This document shows, in pieces, positions 31,875 through 39,642 of a stretch of DNA of 64,000 nucleotides. Position 1 is the stretch's first letter; each line of letters opens with the position of its first letter. Below the pieces are notes generated by a model. It saw only the letters and a list, made by a program, of their open reading frames with translations. It was not told where the DNA came from and ran no database searches. A program made the translations under genes and the position numbers. The DNA is taken from the NCBI GenBank assembly GCA_965203575.1, contig OZ241894.1:248001-312000 (forward strand), read 5' to 3'. The DNA is from Aldehydirespirator sp965203575 (GTDB taxonomy: Bacteria; Actinomycetota; Acidimicrobiia; Acidimicrobiales; Aldehydirespiratoraceae).

Positions 31875-32250
31875 AGGGCGGCCCGGTGGGCTACACCTAC
31901 CTGCACGTCGCCATCGACGACTATACGCGGGTCGCCTACGTCGAGGCCCACAACGACGAGACCGCCACCACCCTCGTCCGGTTCTGGCGCCGATCCCAAG
32001 GGTGGTTCTGGTCCAGCGACATGCCCGTCAACGAAAGTGATGACCGACAACGGCCCGAACTTCTGCTCCGACGCCTTCGCACAGGTCCTCGCCGAACGAG
32101 TTCCTCTACGCCCGACGCTTCCGATCCGAGTCCGAACGCCGCATCCGCCTGCGGCGCTGGATCCACGACTACAACTGTCACCGACACCACGCCGTCGTAG
32201 GCGGCCCACCCGCATCACGCGCCAACAACCTCCCGCGAACTGACAGCTAG
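31871..32250 (+). mobile_element. IS481-family transposase remnant
   Basis: Three frames carry successive pieces of an IS481 integrase core. Frame one has GGPVGYTYLHVAIDDYTRVA and FWRRSQGWFW. The second begins VMTDNGPNFCSDAFAQVLAER with the second catalytic Asp. The third has FLYARRFRSESERRIRLRRW and HDYNCHRHHAVVGGPPASRA, ending in TDS and a stop. The N-terminal HTH domain is missing, and the stretch with the third catalytic acid (RPYRPQTNGKAER in relatives) is deleted. The element is dead. Confidence 0.85.
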
Positions 32251-32260
32251 AGTCGGTCAT

Positions 32261-32851
32261 GTGAGCGCGGCTACGCAAGTCTGGACCATTGGTCACTCGA
32301 ACCACTCGGCGGCAGACTTCGTAGGCCTCCTTGAAGGGTGCGACATCGAGGTGCTCGCTGATGTGCGCTCTCATCCGTACTCGAAGTACACATCCCATTT
32401 CAGCCAGACTCCGCTGCGTCAGCTGCTTGCGAAGGCAGGACTCCACTACCTGTATCTGGGACGCGAACTCGGCGGACGCCCGCCCGAACGCGAACTGTAC
32501 GACTCCGACGGCCATGTGCTCTACGGCGAGTTAGCCGCCACACCCCGCTTCGGCGCTGGCCTCGATCGGCTGCGCGCGGCCGCGGCCGGACGACGGGTGG
32601 CCATGATGTGCAGCGAGGAGGACCCCTCGTCCTGCCATCGGCGACTGCTCGTGGCACGCGCCATGCTGGAGCAGGATCCGGCGTCGTCGGTCACGCACAT
32701 CCGTGGCGACGGCAGCGTGGTCGACGAGGCAGAACTGGCCCGAGCCCTCGGAGGCAACCAACAATTGGCCCTATTCAAGGAGGCGGATCCATGGAGATCT
32801 GCACGATCGGTTTCACCAAGCACACCGCAAAGGGTTTCTTCGGGATCCTAA
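32261..32851 (+). CDS. DUF488 family protein
   Basis: 196 residues from a GTG at 32261. DUF488 motifs: WTIGHSNHSAADFVGLLEG, VLADVRSHPYSKYTSHFSQ, YLYLGRELGGRP, and MCSEEDPSSCHRRLLVARAM with the conserved Cys-Ser-Glu and Cys-His pair. The function of DUF488 is not established; the conserved Cys/His cluster suggests an enzyme or metal site. The 3' end overlaps the next DUF488 gene by 61 bases in another frame, a sign of tight co-translation or of a changed C-terminus. Confidence 0.85.
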   Translation: MSAATQVWTIGHSNHSAADFVGLLEGCDIEVLADVRSHPYSKYTSHFSQTPLRQLLAKAGLHYLYLGRELGGRPPERELYDSDGHVLYGELAATPRFGAGLDRLRAAAAGRRVAMMCSEEDPSSCHRRLLVARAMLEQDPASSVTHIRGDGSVVDEAELARALGGNQQLALFKEADPWRSARSVSPSTPQRVSSGS

Positions 32852-33270
32852 GGGAAGAGGGCGTTGCACAACTGATCGACGTTCGGCTCAACAACGTGAG
32901 CCAGCTCTCGGGATTCGCCAAACGAGACGATCTGCGGTACTTCTTGGAGCACCTCTGTGAGGCCGACTACATCCACGAACCCGATCTGCTGGCACCCACG
33001 GCCGAACTGCTCAAGAGCTACAGAAACAAGGAGTTCGGCTGGCAGGAGTACGAGTCGCGGTTCCTGGACCTCATCGAAGCACGCCGAATCGAGGAGGAAC
33101 TGTCGCCGGACTTCTTCGAGCCGAGAACGGTGCTGCTGTGCAGCGAGAACTCTGCCAAGCGATGCCACCGCCGACTTGTCGTGGACTACCTCTGTCAGCA
33201 CTGGAGTGACGTCTCAGCCCTCCACCTCCCCCGAGAGAACGGCAACACCCCGCCAATACAGCGCCCCTAA
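32791..33270 (+). CDS. second DUF488 family protein
   Basis: 159 residues from an ATG with AAGGAGG eight bases upstream. The same family as the preceding gene but a different branch: CTIGFTKHTAKGFFGILRE, LIDVRLNNVSQLSGFAKRDD, FGWQEYESRFLDLIEARR, VLLCSENSAKRCHRRLVVDYL. Tandem divergent DUF488 genes followed by a dual-OB protein are a recurring arrangement, which argues for a heteromeric unit rather than simple duplication. Confidence 0.85.
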   Translation: MEICTIGFTKHTAKGFFGILREEGVAQLIDVRLNNVSQLSGFAKRDDLRYFLEHLCEADYIHEPDLLAPTAELLKSYRNKEFGWQEYESRFLDLIEARRIEEELSPDFFEPRTVLLCSENSAKRCHRRLVVDYLCQHWSDVSALHLPRENGNTPPIQRP

Positions 33271-33301
33271 CGCCGACAGCGCGCCCGGTAAGGAGTGAGT
33301 A

Positions 33302-33925
33302 GTGCCCAAGGTCGACATGTTGTGTCTCGCCAACTCTTGGAAGAAGTCCCCCGGGCGCTGCGTAGCAGGCATACGTCTGGACGACGGCTCCTGGATCCGG
33401 CCGGTGTCCGAGACACAGGACGGCGAACTGTCCCCCGATCAGTGCACCTTGGACATCGGGCGCCAGGTAAGGCCGCTGGATGTGGTGCGCGTCTACGTGA
33501 GGGAAGCAGACCCGCGGCCCCACCAACCGGAGAACTGGCGTGTCACGGACCGGCGGTGGAGGCTACGTCGAATGATGAGTCTCAGCGACGCGAAGGGGAC
33601 GTTGCAGGAGGCGTTAGAGAAGCACGAGTCAGGAATCTTCGGTACCTCCACCGACAACGTTCCGCATCCGACCGCGAGGATCGAGAGTTCTCTCACGATG
33701 GTGAAGGCGACCGCGCCAGAGTTTCGATGGGGCCGCAAATGGCGACAGAAGCGAGCCGTGTTTAGCCACCGTGGGGTCACCTACGATCTCGTGATGACGT
33801 TTGAGGACGCGCCACCCGTCGGACAGTCGCAATCCGAGTGGTACTTCACCATCAGCCTCGGGGAGCCGTACTACGGTTCGTGCTACAAGTTGATCGCAGG
33901 TGCGATCGAGGTGCCGCCGCGGTAG
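33302..33925 (+). CDS. dual OB-fold-domain-like protein linked to DUF488
   Basis: 207 residues from a GTG with AAGGAG upstream. The N-terminal block VDMLCLANSWKKSPGRCVAG, then DDGSWIRPVSE and RPLDVVRVYVREADPRPHQPENW, resembles the dual-OB proteins that accompany DUF488 genes. The C-terminal half has DLVMTFEDAPP and WYFTISLGEPYYGSCYKLIAG. OB folds suggest nucleic-acid binding. It ends 25 bases before a strong hairpin. Assignment is from remembered family patterns and gene context. Confidence 0.65.
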   Translation: MPKVDMLCLANSWKKSPGRCVAGIRLDDGSWIRPVSETQDGELSPDQCTLDIGRQVRPLDVVRVYVREADPRPHQPENWRVTDRRWRLRRMMSLSDAKGTLQEALEKHESGIFGTSTDNVPHPTARIESSLTMVKATAPEFRWGRKWRQKRAVFSHRGVTYDLVMTFEDAPPVGQSQSEWYFTISLGEPYYGSCYKLIAGAIEVPPR

Positions 33926-33950
33926 CTGGCGGCAGACCTCCTATCGCGTC

Positions 33951-33974
33951 CGTGCCCCGCCGAAGCGGGGCACG
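33951..33974 (+). terminator. strong GC hairpin with CGAA tetraloop
   Basis: CGTGCCCCGC at 33951-33960 pairs perfectly with GCGGGGCACG at 33965-33974 around a CGAA loop. It lies 26 bases after the dual-OB stop and should end the DUF488 operon. The following T content is low (TTCTGC), as usual in high-GC actinobacteria. Confidence 0.8.
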
Positions 33975-34077
33975 TTCTGCGGGTCAGCAGAGGAGCAAGC
34001 TCACGGAACCATCTCTTCGGTCCTCTCCACTGAGATCACCAATATACACGAAACTCAACACGGACACAAGCACGGTT

Positions 34078-34170
34078 GCTGACCGTACCCGTGGCCGCGG
34101 CTGGTCGGAGGCCGCCGCGGCGGAGTTCCGGGCCAGATACCCCTCGGCCCGCGCCCTCGACGACTGCTAA
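34078..34170 (+). pseudogene. 3'-end remnant of an acyltransferase paralogue
   Basis: Reads WSEAAAAEFRARYPSARALDDC and a stop, corresponding to WSEGAAGDFRSSYPSAQALDDC at the end of the gene at 25828-26637. Similarity starts near CTGACCGT and needs a one-base deletion near 34100. Only the last 30 or so codons remain. It is a decayed second copy of that gene's end, on the far side of the island. Confidence 0.7.
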
Positions 34171-34203
34171 GAGCGCCGCCGAAACTGAGCCCCTGCCGCA
34201 GTG

Positions 34204-34258
34204 TCCCGCCCAGTTCCGGGCGGCGTGCCCTTCAGCCCACGCCACCTTCGAAGCCTGA
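34204..34258 (+). pseudogene. second, more degraded tail remnant
   Basis: Encodes QFRAACPSAHATFEA and a stop, aligned with FRSSYPSAQALDDC. TTCCGGGCGGCGTGCCC also resembles the tail DNA. Too short to be sure; reported because it lies between two clearer copies. Confidence 0.35.
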
Positions 34259-34423
34259 GAGCAGCCGGACGACCCCACCACCGCAGGACCGGTTGGTCTG
34301 CTCGTATCGCTGCCGCATCTGGGTCGTCAAACGTCTCAGCCCTCCGCTGACGTTTCACCGCCGCGCCAGCGGACGGTCAGCCGCGACCAGTTTTTTGCAT
34401 GGGACCGACCGCCCTTGCTGTGC

Positions 34424-34496
34424 ATGCGGTCACTTTGTGCCCTTAAGTGGCCGCATGTGATGGGGTAGCGGCCACTTCCATATCATAAGTGGCCGC
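34424..34496 (+). repeat. cluster of four alternating AAGTGGCCGC half-sites
   Basis: CATGCGGTCACTT (34424-34436, one mismatch), AAGTGGCCGCATG (34445-34457), GCGGCCACTT (34468-34477) and AAGTGGCCGC (34487-34496) alternate in orientation, giving nested palindromes with 8-, 13- and 9-base spacers. The region is non-coding. It may be a multi-site operator, a replication or transfer site, or debris of a mobile element. Confidence 0.6.
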
Positions 34497-34741
34497 GAAT
34501 AGCGGCAGGACAATATCCGGGCGTACTCACGAGCGAAGGCGTCCTAGCGGAAGCGCTCGACGAGGACACCGGCCGCAGGATCTTCGAGTTGACCGATGTC
34601 CTGCGGATCGTCGATGAGCGCCATGACCTACTCGCCGACTGCTGGGATCTTCACATGTCCGGAGCCACGAGTGTCGTGCCCGACGTGCTGGACCGGTTCC
34701 GGAGTTCGTACCCGTCAGCCGAGGCCCTCGACGACCTCTGA
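34469..34741 (+). pseudogene. remnant coding segment ending in the shared FRSSYPSAEALDDL tail
   Basis: An open frame without a usable start runs to the stop at 34739-34741. It encodes EALDEDTGRRIFELTDVLRI, VDERHDLLADCWDLHMSG and the tail FRSSYPSAEALDDL. The upstream part is unlike the acyltransferase, yet the tail is nearly the same, including a 20-base identical run at 34697-34716 (the right copy of the direct repeat at 26593). It looks like the C-terminus of another gene lost by rearrangement. Confidence 0.5.
34697..34716 (+). repeat. 20-bp direct repeat, right copy (island boundary candidate)
   Basis: Identical to bases 26593-26612. It again sits in the last 15 codons before a stop, in the same frame relative to the repeat. 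The rest of 33975-34866 holds, besides this repeat, only the tail remnants and the half-site cluster listed separately; I see no intact gene in it. Confidence 0.85.
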
Positions 34742-34866
34742 GTCGGAGGTCGACACGGGCGCGGCCGCGATTGGCGGCTGTCTGACGTTTGGTATACAGT
34801 CTCGGTCCCGGCCGGAGCCAAACACCGCGTCGGCCGCAGGTTCACTCTGGAAGAAGGGGGCGTCCC

Positions 34867-36672
34867 ATGGGGACTTCGTGGATAAGAGACGAGTACGGGC
34901 CGGAGGTTGCCGAGCTCGCCGACCAGTACCAGGCCAACCAGCTCGACCGCCGGGCGTTCATGAAGCGCCTGGGTCTGACAGGCGTAGGAGTCGCGGCCGC
35001 AGCCAGCATCCTGGCCGCCTGCGGTGACGACGAGGAGGCCGCGCCCACCACCACCGCGGCTCCGGCAGAGCCGGTCGACAGCGATGAGGCCGCTCCGGCC
35101 ACCACAGCAGCGCCTGAGGAGCCGGCCGCCACCGGTCCAACCCAGGGCGGCACACTGCGTGAGGGCTACAACCGGGACGTCTCCAAGCACGACCCGCTCA
35201 CCACCAACTGGTACGACCCGGCCTTCTTCGCCATCTACGAGGCCATCCTGTCCAACGACCCGTCGGGCGCCACCGTGCCCCAGTTCGCCTCGGGCTTCTC
35301 GGTCTCCGACGACGGCCTCACCTACACCTTCGACATCCCCGAGGGCAAGATCTCCCACTCCGGGGGAACCGTCGACGCCGAGGCGGTGGCGGAGTTCTAC
35401 CGCTCGGTGCAGGCCTACAGCTTCATTGCCGGCCTGGCCGCTCCGGTCGACACCTATGAGGCCGACGGCAACACCGTGGTCATGAAGATGAAGAACGCCT
35501 GGTTGGGCGCCCTCGGGCCCCACAAGACCGGCTACTGGCGCATCCTCAACATCAACACCTGGAAGGACAGCTCGCTCAACGCCGACGGCACGCTGAATCC
35601 CGAGTCCACCTACGGCACCGAGTTCGCCGACGGCACCGGTCCGTTCACCCACGAGGAGTGGGTGCCGGGCAGCCACGTGCTGGTGAACCGCTGGGCCGAC
35701 TACCCCGGGTCGAACACCCCGTTCTTCGAGAACAAGGGGCCCGCCTACCTCGACGCCATCCGCTGGACGGTCATCACCGAGGAGGGCCAGCGGGCCACCC
35801 AGCTCGAGAACGGCGACATCGACACGCTGATCAACCCGGCCCACATCGACATCTCCAGGCTGGAGAACAACTCCGACCTGACCGTGATCCGCCATCCCGA
35901 GTGGTCGGGCTTCCACCTGGCCATGAACCGGGACTACGACGAGCTGTTCGGCGACGTGCTGACCCGCCAGGGGCTGTCGCACTCGCTGGACCGCGAGGGC
36001 ATGGTCAACGCCATCCTGGCTGGCAACGGCGCGGCCACCTACGGGCCGTTCCCCACCACCGACCGCCAGTACGACCCGGCGGTGGAGCAGTTCAACCAGT
36101 TCGACGTGGATCTGGCCAACCAGAAGCTCGACGAGGCCGGCTGGGTGATGGGCGACGACGGCGTGCGGGTGCGCGACGGCAACCGCTTCGAGTTCCGCTA
36201 CCTGGTCGAGGACGAGTCGGTGCAGAAGAACGTGGCCGCCGCGGTGTCGGCCCAGTTCGCCAAGGTCGGCGTGAGGGCCAACCTCAACGTCGTTGACCGC
36301 GGCCTCGCCTTCGCCGAGCAGAGCCGGCCGGGACGCGACTCGGTGGAGATGTCGCTGTTCTTCTGGCTGTGGCCCATCCCCCTCGATGTGCTCATCCTGT
36401 TCGGCTGGTCGGCCACCATCCCGGTGCCGAACTTCTCTCACGCGGTAGAGCCCCGCATCGACGACGCCATTGCCGCGTGGCAGCAGTCGGGCACCGAGGC
36501 CGAGGCGCAGGCCGCTTCGTCGGAGTTCCAGCTGGCCTGGGCCGAGCAACTGCCCTACCTGCCAATCATGAACCAGAACGCCACCTTCGTGCACCACAAC
36601 AAGGTGCATGGTTGGCAGCCGTTCGTGTGGAACCTCTACCCGTACTACAACGACACGTGGATCGAGGGCTAG
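34867..36672 (+). CDS. ABC importer substrate-binding lipoprotein, family 5 (peptide/nickel/opine)
   Basis: 601 residues from an ATG with AAGGGGG upstream. A Tat-type signal (DRRAFMKRLGLTG) is followed by a lipobox LAAC and a Thr/Ala/Pro-rich linker with two TTTAAPAEP-like blocks. The SBP5 domain contains GYNRDVSKHDPL, TYTFDIPEGK, GTGPFTHEEW and LEPR-like AVEPRIDDAIA. It should be exported folded and anchored to the outer face of the membrane. It heads an operon with two permeases and an ATPase of the Dpp/Opp type. The ligand could be a peptide or another small molecule. Confidence 0.9.
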   Translation: MGTSWIRDEYGPEVAELADQYQANQLDRRAFMKRLGLTGVGVAAAASILAACGDDEEAAPTTTAAPAEPVDSDEAAPATTAAPEEPAATGPTQGGTLREGYNRDVSKHDPLTTNWYDPAFFAIYEAILSNDPSGATVPQFASGFSVSDDGLTYTFDIPEGKISHSGGTVDAEAVAEFYRSVQAYSFIAGLAAPVDTYEADGNTVVMKMKNAWLGALGPHKTGYWRILNINTWKDSSLNADGTLNPESTYGTEFADGTGPFTHEEWVPGSHVLVNRWADYPGSNTPFFENKGPAYLDAIRWTVITEEGQRATQLENGDIDTLINPAHIDISRLENNSDLTVIRHPEWSGFHLAMNRDYDELFGDVLTRQGLSHSLDREGMVNAILAGNGAATYGPFPTTDRQYDPAVEQFNQFDVDLANQKLDEAGWVMGDDGVRVRDGNRFEFRYLVEDESVQKNVAAAVSAQFAKVGVRANLNVVDRGLAFAEQSRPGRDSVEMSLFFWLWPIPLDVLILFGWSATIPVPNFSHAVEPRIDDAIAAWQQSGTEAEAQAASSEFQLAWAEQLPYLPIMNQNATFVHHNKVHGWQPFVWNLYPYYNDTWIEG

Positions 36673-36715
36673 AGGGCTCAGAGGCGCAGAGCCTGCATCC
36701 AAGCGCGGCGGCGCC

Positions 36716-37675
36716 GTGAACGCCGCCACCGACGGCGCAACAGCAGTAGTCGAGGCGCGCCGTCTCGACTGGGAGGACCGGCTCCTGGAGCTGGAGGAGG
36801 CCCAGCACATCGGCGGCATGCGGCGCAGCCTTCGCCGCATGCGCCACAACCGGCTGCTGCTGCTGGGGTCGGCCCTCGGCGTGGTGGTGCTGGCCGCGGG
36901 AATCTTGGGTCCGTGGCTGACCGGCGGTGACTACGTCTCCCAGGATTACTCGGCCATCCATCTCAAGCCGCTCAGCGACGGCCATATCTTCGGCACCGAC
37001 GCCCTCGGGCGGGACATGGCCGTGAGGGTCTTCGTGGGCATCAGGGTGAGCCTCACCGTGGCCGCCGGCGTGACCCTGCTCGCGCTGGTGGCCGGAATCG
37101 TGCTCGGCATGGTGGCCGGCTACCTGCGAGGCTGGACCGACCGGGCCATCGGAGGGGCCGTCGACTTCATCTGGGGCTTCCCGCTGATCCTGCTGGCCGT
37201 GCTGTTCGTCGGAGGGATGGGCGGGGGCCTGTTCCCGGTGATCCTGGCCGTCGGGCTGGTCAACACCGCAGCCATCGCGCGCGTCGTGCGGGGCGAGGTT
37301 CTGACCCTGTCGCAGCGGGAGTTCGTGGAGGCGGCCCGGGCCGGCGGCTACTCGTCCATGCGCATCATGTGGCGCCACATATTCCCCAACATCCTGGCCC
37401 CCGCCTTCGTGCTGGCGTCCTACTACGTGGCCGTGGCCGTGATCGCCGAGGCCGCCCTGTCGTTCATCGGCCTGGGCGCCCAGCCTCCCACCCCGAGCCT
37501 GGGGCAGATGGTGGCCGACGGCCGCAACTTCCTGCGGCTGAACCACTGGGAGTCGACCATCCCCGGCATCGCCATCGTGCTGGTGGTGCTGTCGGTGAGC
37601 CTCATCGGCGACGGGCTGCGGGATGTGTTCGACCCCCGCCTGCGCCACGAGGCCAAGTCGGTGGACGAGCAATGA
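36716..37675 (+). CDS. ABC importer permease, DppC-like
   Basis: 319 residues from a GTG 43 bases after the binding protein. N-terminal cytoplasmic part (RRSLRRMRHNRLLLLGSALG), the OppC-type periplasmic loop with HIFGTDALGRDMAVRV, several membrane helices, and the EAA loop EFVEAARAGGYSSMRIMWRHIFPNILAP (EAA-G-hydrophobic signature) that docks with the ATPase. Works as a heterodimer with the next gene. Confidence 0.92.
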   Translation: MNAATDGATAVVEARRLDWEDRLLELEEAQHIGGMRRSLRRMRHNRLLLLGSALGVVVLAAGILGPWLTGGDYVSQDYSAIHLKPLSDGHIFGTDALGRDMAVRVFVGIRVSLTVAAGVTLLALVAGIVLGMVAGYLRGWTDRAIGGAVDFIWGFPLILLAVLFVGGMGGGLFPVILAVGLVNTAAIARVVRGEVLTLSQREFVEAARAGGYSSMRIMWRHIFPNILAPAFVLASYYVAVAVIAEAALSFIGLGAQPPTPSLGQMVADGRNFLRLNHWESTIPGIAIVLVVLSVSLIGDGLRDVFDPRLRHEAKSVDEQ

Positions 37676-37694
37676 GCACCAGGGGCATCCTGGC

Positions 37695-38612
37695 ATGAAG
37701 CGCATCGCAGCCCGCACCATCTACACGCTCATCGTGTTGCTGCTGTCGTCGATCGCGGTCTTCTACGCCATCCGGCTCTCGGGCGGCGATGCGGTGTCGG
37801 CCCGGCTGCCGGCCTCGGCCTCCTACGAGGAGCGCGAGGAGTTCCGGGAGCTGCTGGGCCTGAACGACCCCGTCCACGAGCAGTACTTCCGCTACATGGG
37901 CCGCCTGCTCACCTTCGACCTGGGCAAGTCGCTCACCAACAACGCCGACATCTTCGACATGCTCACCCACCACGGCAAGAACAGCCTGATACTGGGGGCC
38001 GCCGCCTTCGGGCTGGTGTTCGCCATCGGGGTCCCGTTGGGCATCCTGGCCGCGGTCAGACGCAACAGTTGGGCAGACGGCTCGGTGATGACGTTCTCGG
38101 TGGCCGGCATGGCCGTGCCCAACTTCTGGCTGGCCCTGCTGACGGTGTGGTTATTCGCGTCCACGCTGGGATGGCTGCCGTCGGCCGGATGCTGCAGCTT
38201 CAAGCAGCTGATCCTGCCCGCGGTGGTGCTGGCCATGGAGGGGATCGCCCTGACGGTGCGGATGACCCGGTCGGCAATGCTGGAGAACCTCGGCCAGGAC
38301 TTCGTGAGGACTCTGCGGGCAGGCGGCCTGTCCGAGGCGAGCATCATCGGCAAGCACGTGCTGCGCAACGCCATGGTGCCCATCATCTCGCTGGCCGGCC
38401 TGCGGATCGGCCAGATCGTCGGCTACGCCCTGGTGGTGGAGACGATCTTCGGCTGGCCCGGCCTGGGCCAGGTGCTGGTCAACGCGGTGCTGAGACGCGA
38501 CTACCCGGTGGCCCAGTTCTTCTCGTTGGTGCTGATCGCCATCGTCGTGCTGAGCAACTGGGCGGCCGATGTCGGCTACACGGTGGCCAACCCCCGGCTG
38601 CGCAAGGCATGA
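37695..38612 (+). CDS. ABC importer permease, DppB-like
   Basis: 305 residues from the ATG at 37695. DppB features: N-terminal helix TIYTLIVLLLSSIAVFYAIRL, LGLNDPVHEQYFRYMGRLL, FDLGKSL, and the EAA-type loop VRTLRAGGLSEASIIGKHVL. GWPGLGQVLVNAVLRRDYPV is the usual C-terminal block. An eight-codon frame (MSTRGILA) overlaps its start and is probably not a gene. Confidence 0.92.
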   Translation: MKRIAARTIYTLIVLLLSSIAVFYAIRLSGGDAVSARLPASASYEEREEFRELLGLNDPVHEQYFRYMGRLLTFDLGKSLTNNADIFDMLTHHGKNSLILGAAAFGLVFAIGVPLGILAAVRRNSWADGSVMTFSVAGMAVPNFWLALLTVWLFASTLGWLPSAGCCSFKQLILPAVVLAMEGIALTVRMTRSAMLENLGQDFVRTLRAGGLSEASIIGKHVLRNAMVPIISLAGLRIGQIVGYALVVETIFGWPGLGQVLVNAVLRRDYPVAQFFSLVLIAIVVLSNWAADVGYTVANPRLRKA

Positions 38613-38619
38613 GCCCGCG

Positions 38620-39630
38620 GTGAGCACGTCCGCGGCTCCGGCCGCCACCAACGGCTCGACCGGGGCGCCGGTCCTGTCGGTCCGGAACCTCCACACCGCG
38701 GTGGCCACCCCGGAAGGCGCCTTCGACGTGGTCCGCGACGTGTCCTTCGACATCCAACCGAATGAGGTGCTGTGCCTGGTGGGCGAGAGCGGATGCGGCA
38801 AGACCATCACCGCGCTGTCGATCATGCGGCTGTTGCCCACTCCCCCGGTGCGCATCACCTCCGGTGAGATCGTCTTCGACGGTAGCGACCTCACGCAGAT
38901 GCCGGCGCGCCGGGTCCGAGACGTCCGCTCCGAACGCATCTCGATGATCTTCCAGGATCCGCTGACATCGCTCGATCCGGTGTTCACGGTGGGCCAGGTG
39001 ATGACCGAGGTGATCCGCACCCACCGCGACGCCACCAAGGCCGAAGCCCGCGACATGAGCGTCGACATCCTTAGAGCCGTGGGCCTGCCCGCCCCCGAGG
39101 AGCGGTTCGACTCGTACCCGCACGAACTGTCGGGCGGGATGCGCCAGCGGGTGATGATCGCCACCGCCCTGGTGCTCGACCCCGAGATCCTCATCGCCGA
39201 CGAGCCCACCACCGCGCTCGATGTGACCGTGCAGGCCCAGATCCTTGAGCGGCTCCGGCAGGAGCAGCAGGACCGCCACATGTCGATGCTGCTCATCACC
39301 CACGACCTGGCCGTGGTGGCGTCCATCGCCGACCGGGTGGCCGTGATGTACGCCGGAGAGATCGTGGAGGAGGCCCCGGTCGACGAACTGTTCTCCAACC
39401 CGCGCCATCCCTACACCCAGGGCCTGCTCCGGGCCCTTCCCCACGCCAGTCGCAAGCGCCGGGAGCTGGTCCCGATCCCAGGTCTGGTCCCGCCCATGCA
39501 GATGATGCCCCCGGGCTGCCGCTTCGCTCCCCGCTGCCCCCACGCCCTGGAGCCGTGCTGGACCGACCATCCCCCCCACGAGGTGGAGGCCGGGGTGGGG
39601 TTCCGCTGCTTCAACCCCCAGCCGTTCTGA
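38620..39630 (+). CDS. ABC importer ATPase, DppD/OppD-like
   Basis: 336 residues from a GTG at 38620. Walker A GESGCGKT, Q-loop FQDPLTSLDP, signature LSGGMRQRVMIA, Walker B ILIADEPTTALD and the H-loop LLITHDLAVV. The C-terminal oligopeptide extension has CRFAPRCPHALEPC, the Cys motif found in OppD/DppD proteins. Its usual OppF/DppF partner is not next to it; the candidate is 42402-43481 on the other strand. Confidence 0.92.
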   Translation: MSTSAAPAATNGSTGAPVLSVRNLHTAVATPEGAFDVVRDVSFDIQPNEVLCLVGESGCGKTITALSIMRLLPTPPVRITSGEIVFDGSDLTQMPARRVRDVRSERISMIFQDPLTSLDPVFTVGQVMTEVIRTHRDATKAEARDMSVDILRAVGLPAPEERFDSYPHELSGGMRQRVMIATALVLDPEILIADEPTTALDVTVQAQILERLRQEQQDRHMSMLLITHDLAVVASIADRVAVMYAGEIVEEAPVDELFSNPRHPYTQGLLRALPHASRKRRELVPIPGLVPPMQMMPPGCRFAPRCPHALEPCWTDHPPHEVEAGVGFRCFNPQPF

Positions 39631-39642
39631 CCGCGTGCTGAC

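Noticed and set aside
26593..34716. Calling the island an integrative element or prophage outright
   Set aside because: No integrase, relaxase or phage structural gene is present, and the direct repeats may come from gene duplication.
37672..37698. Eight-codon ORF overlapping the DppB-like start
   Set aside because: Too short and without support; ATG-TGA spacing by chance.
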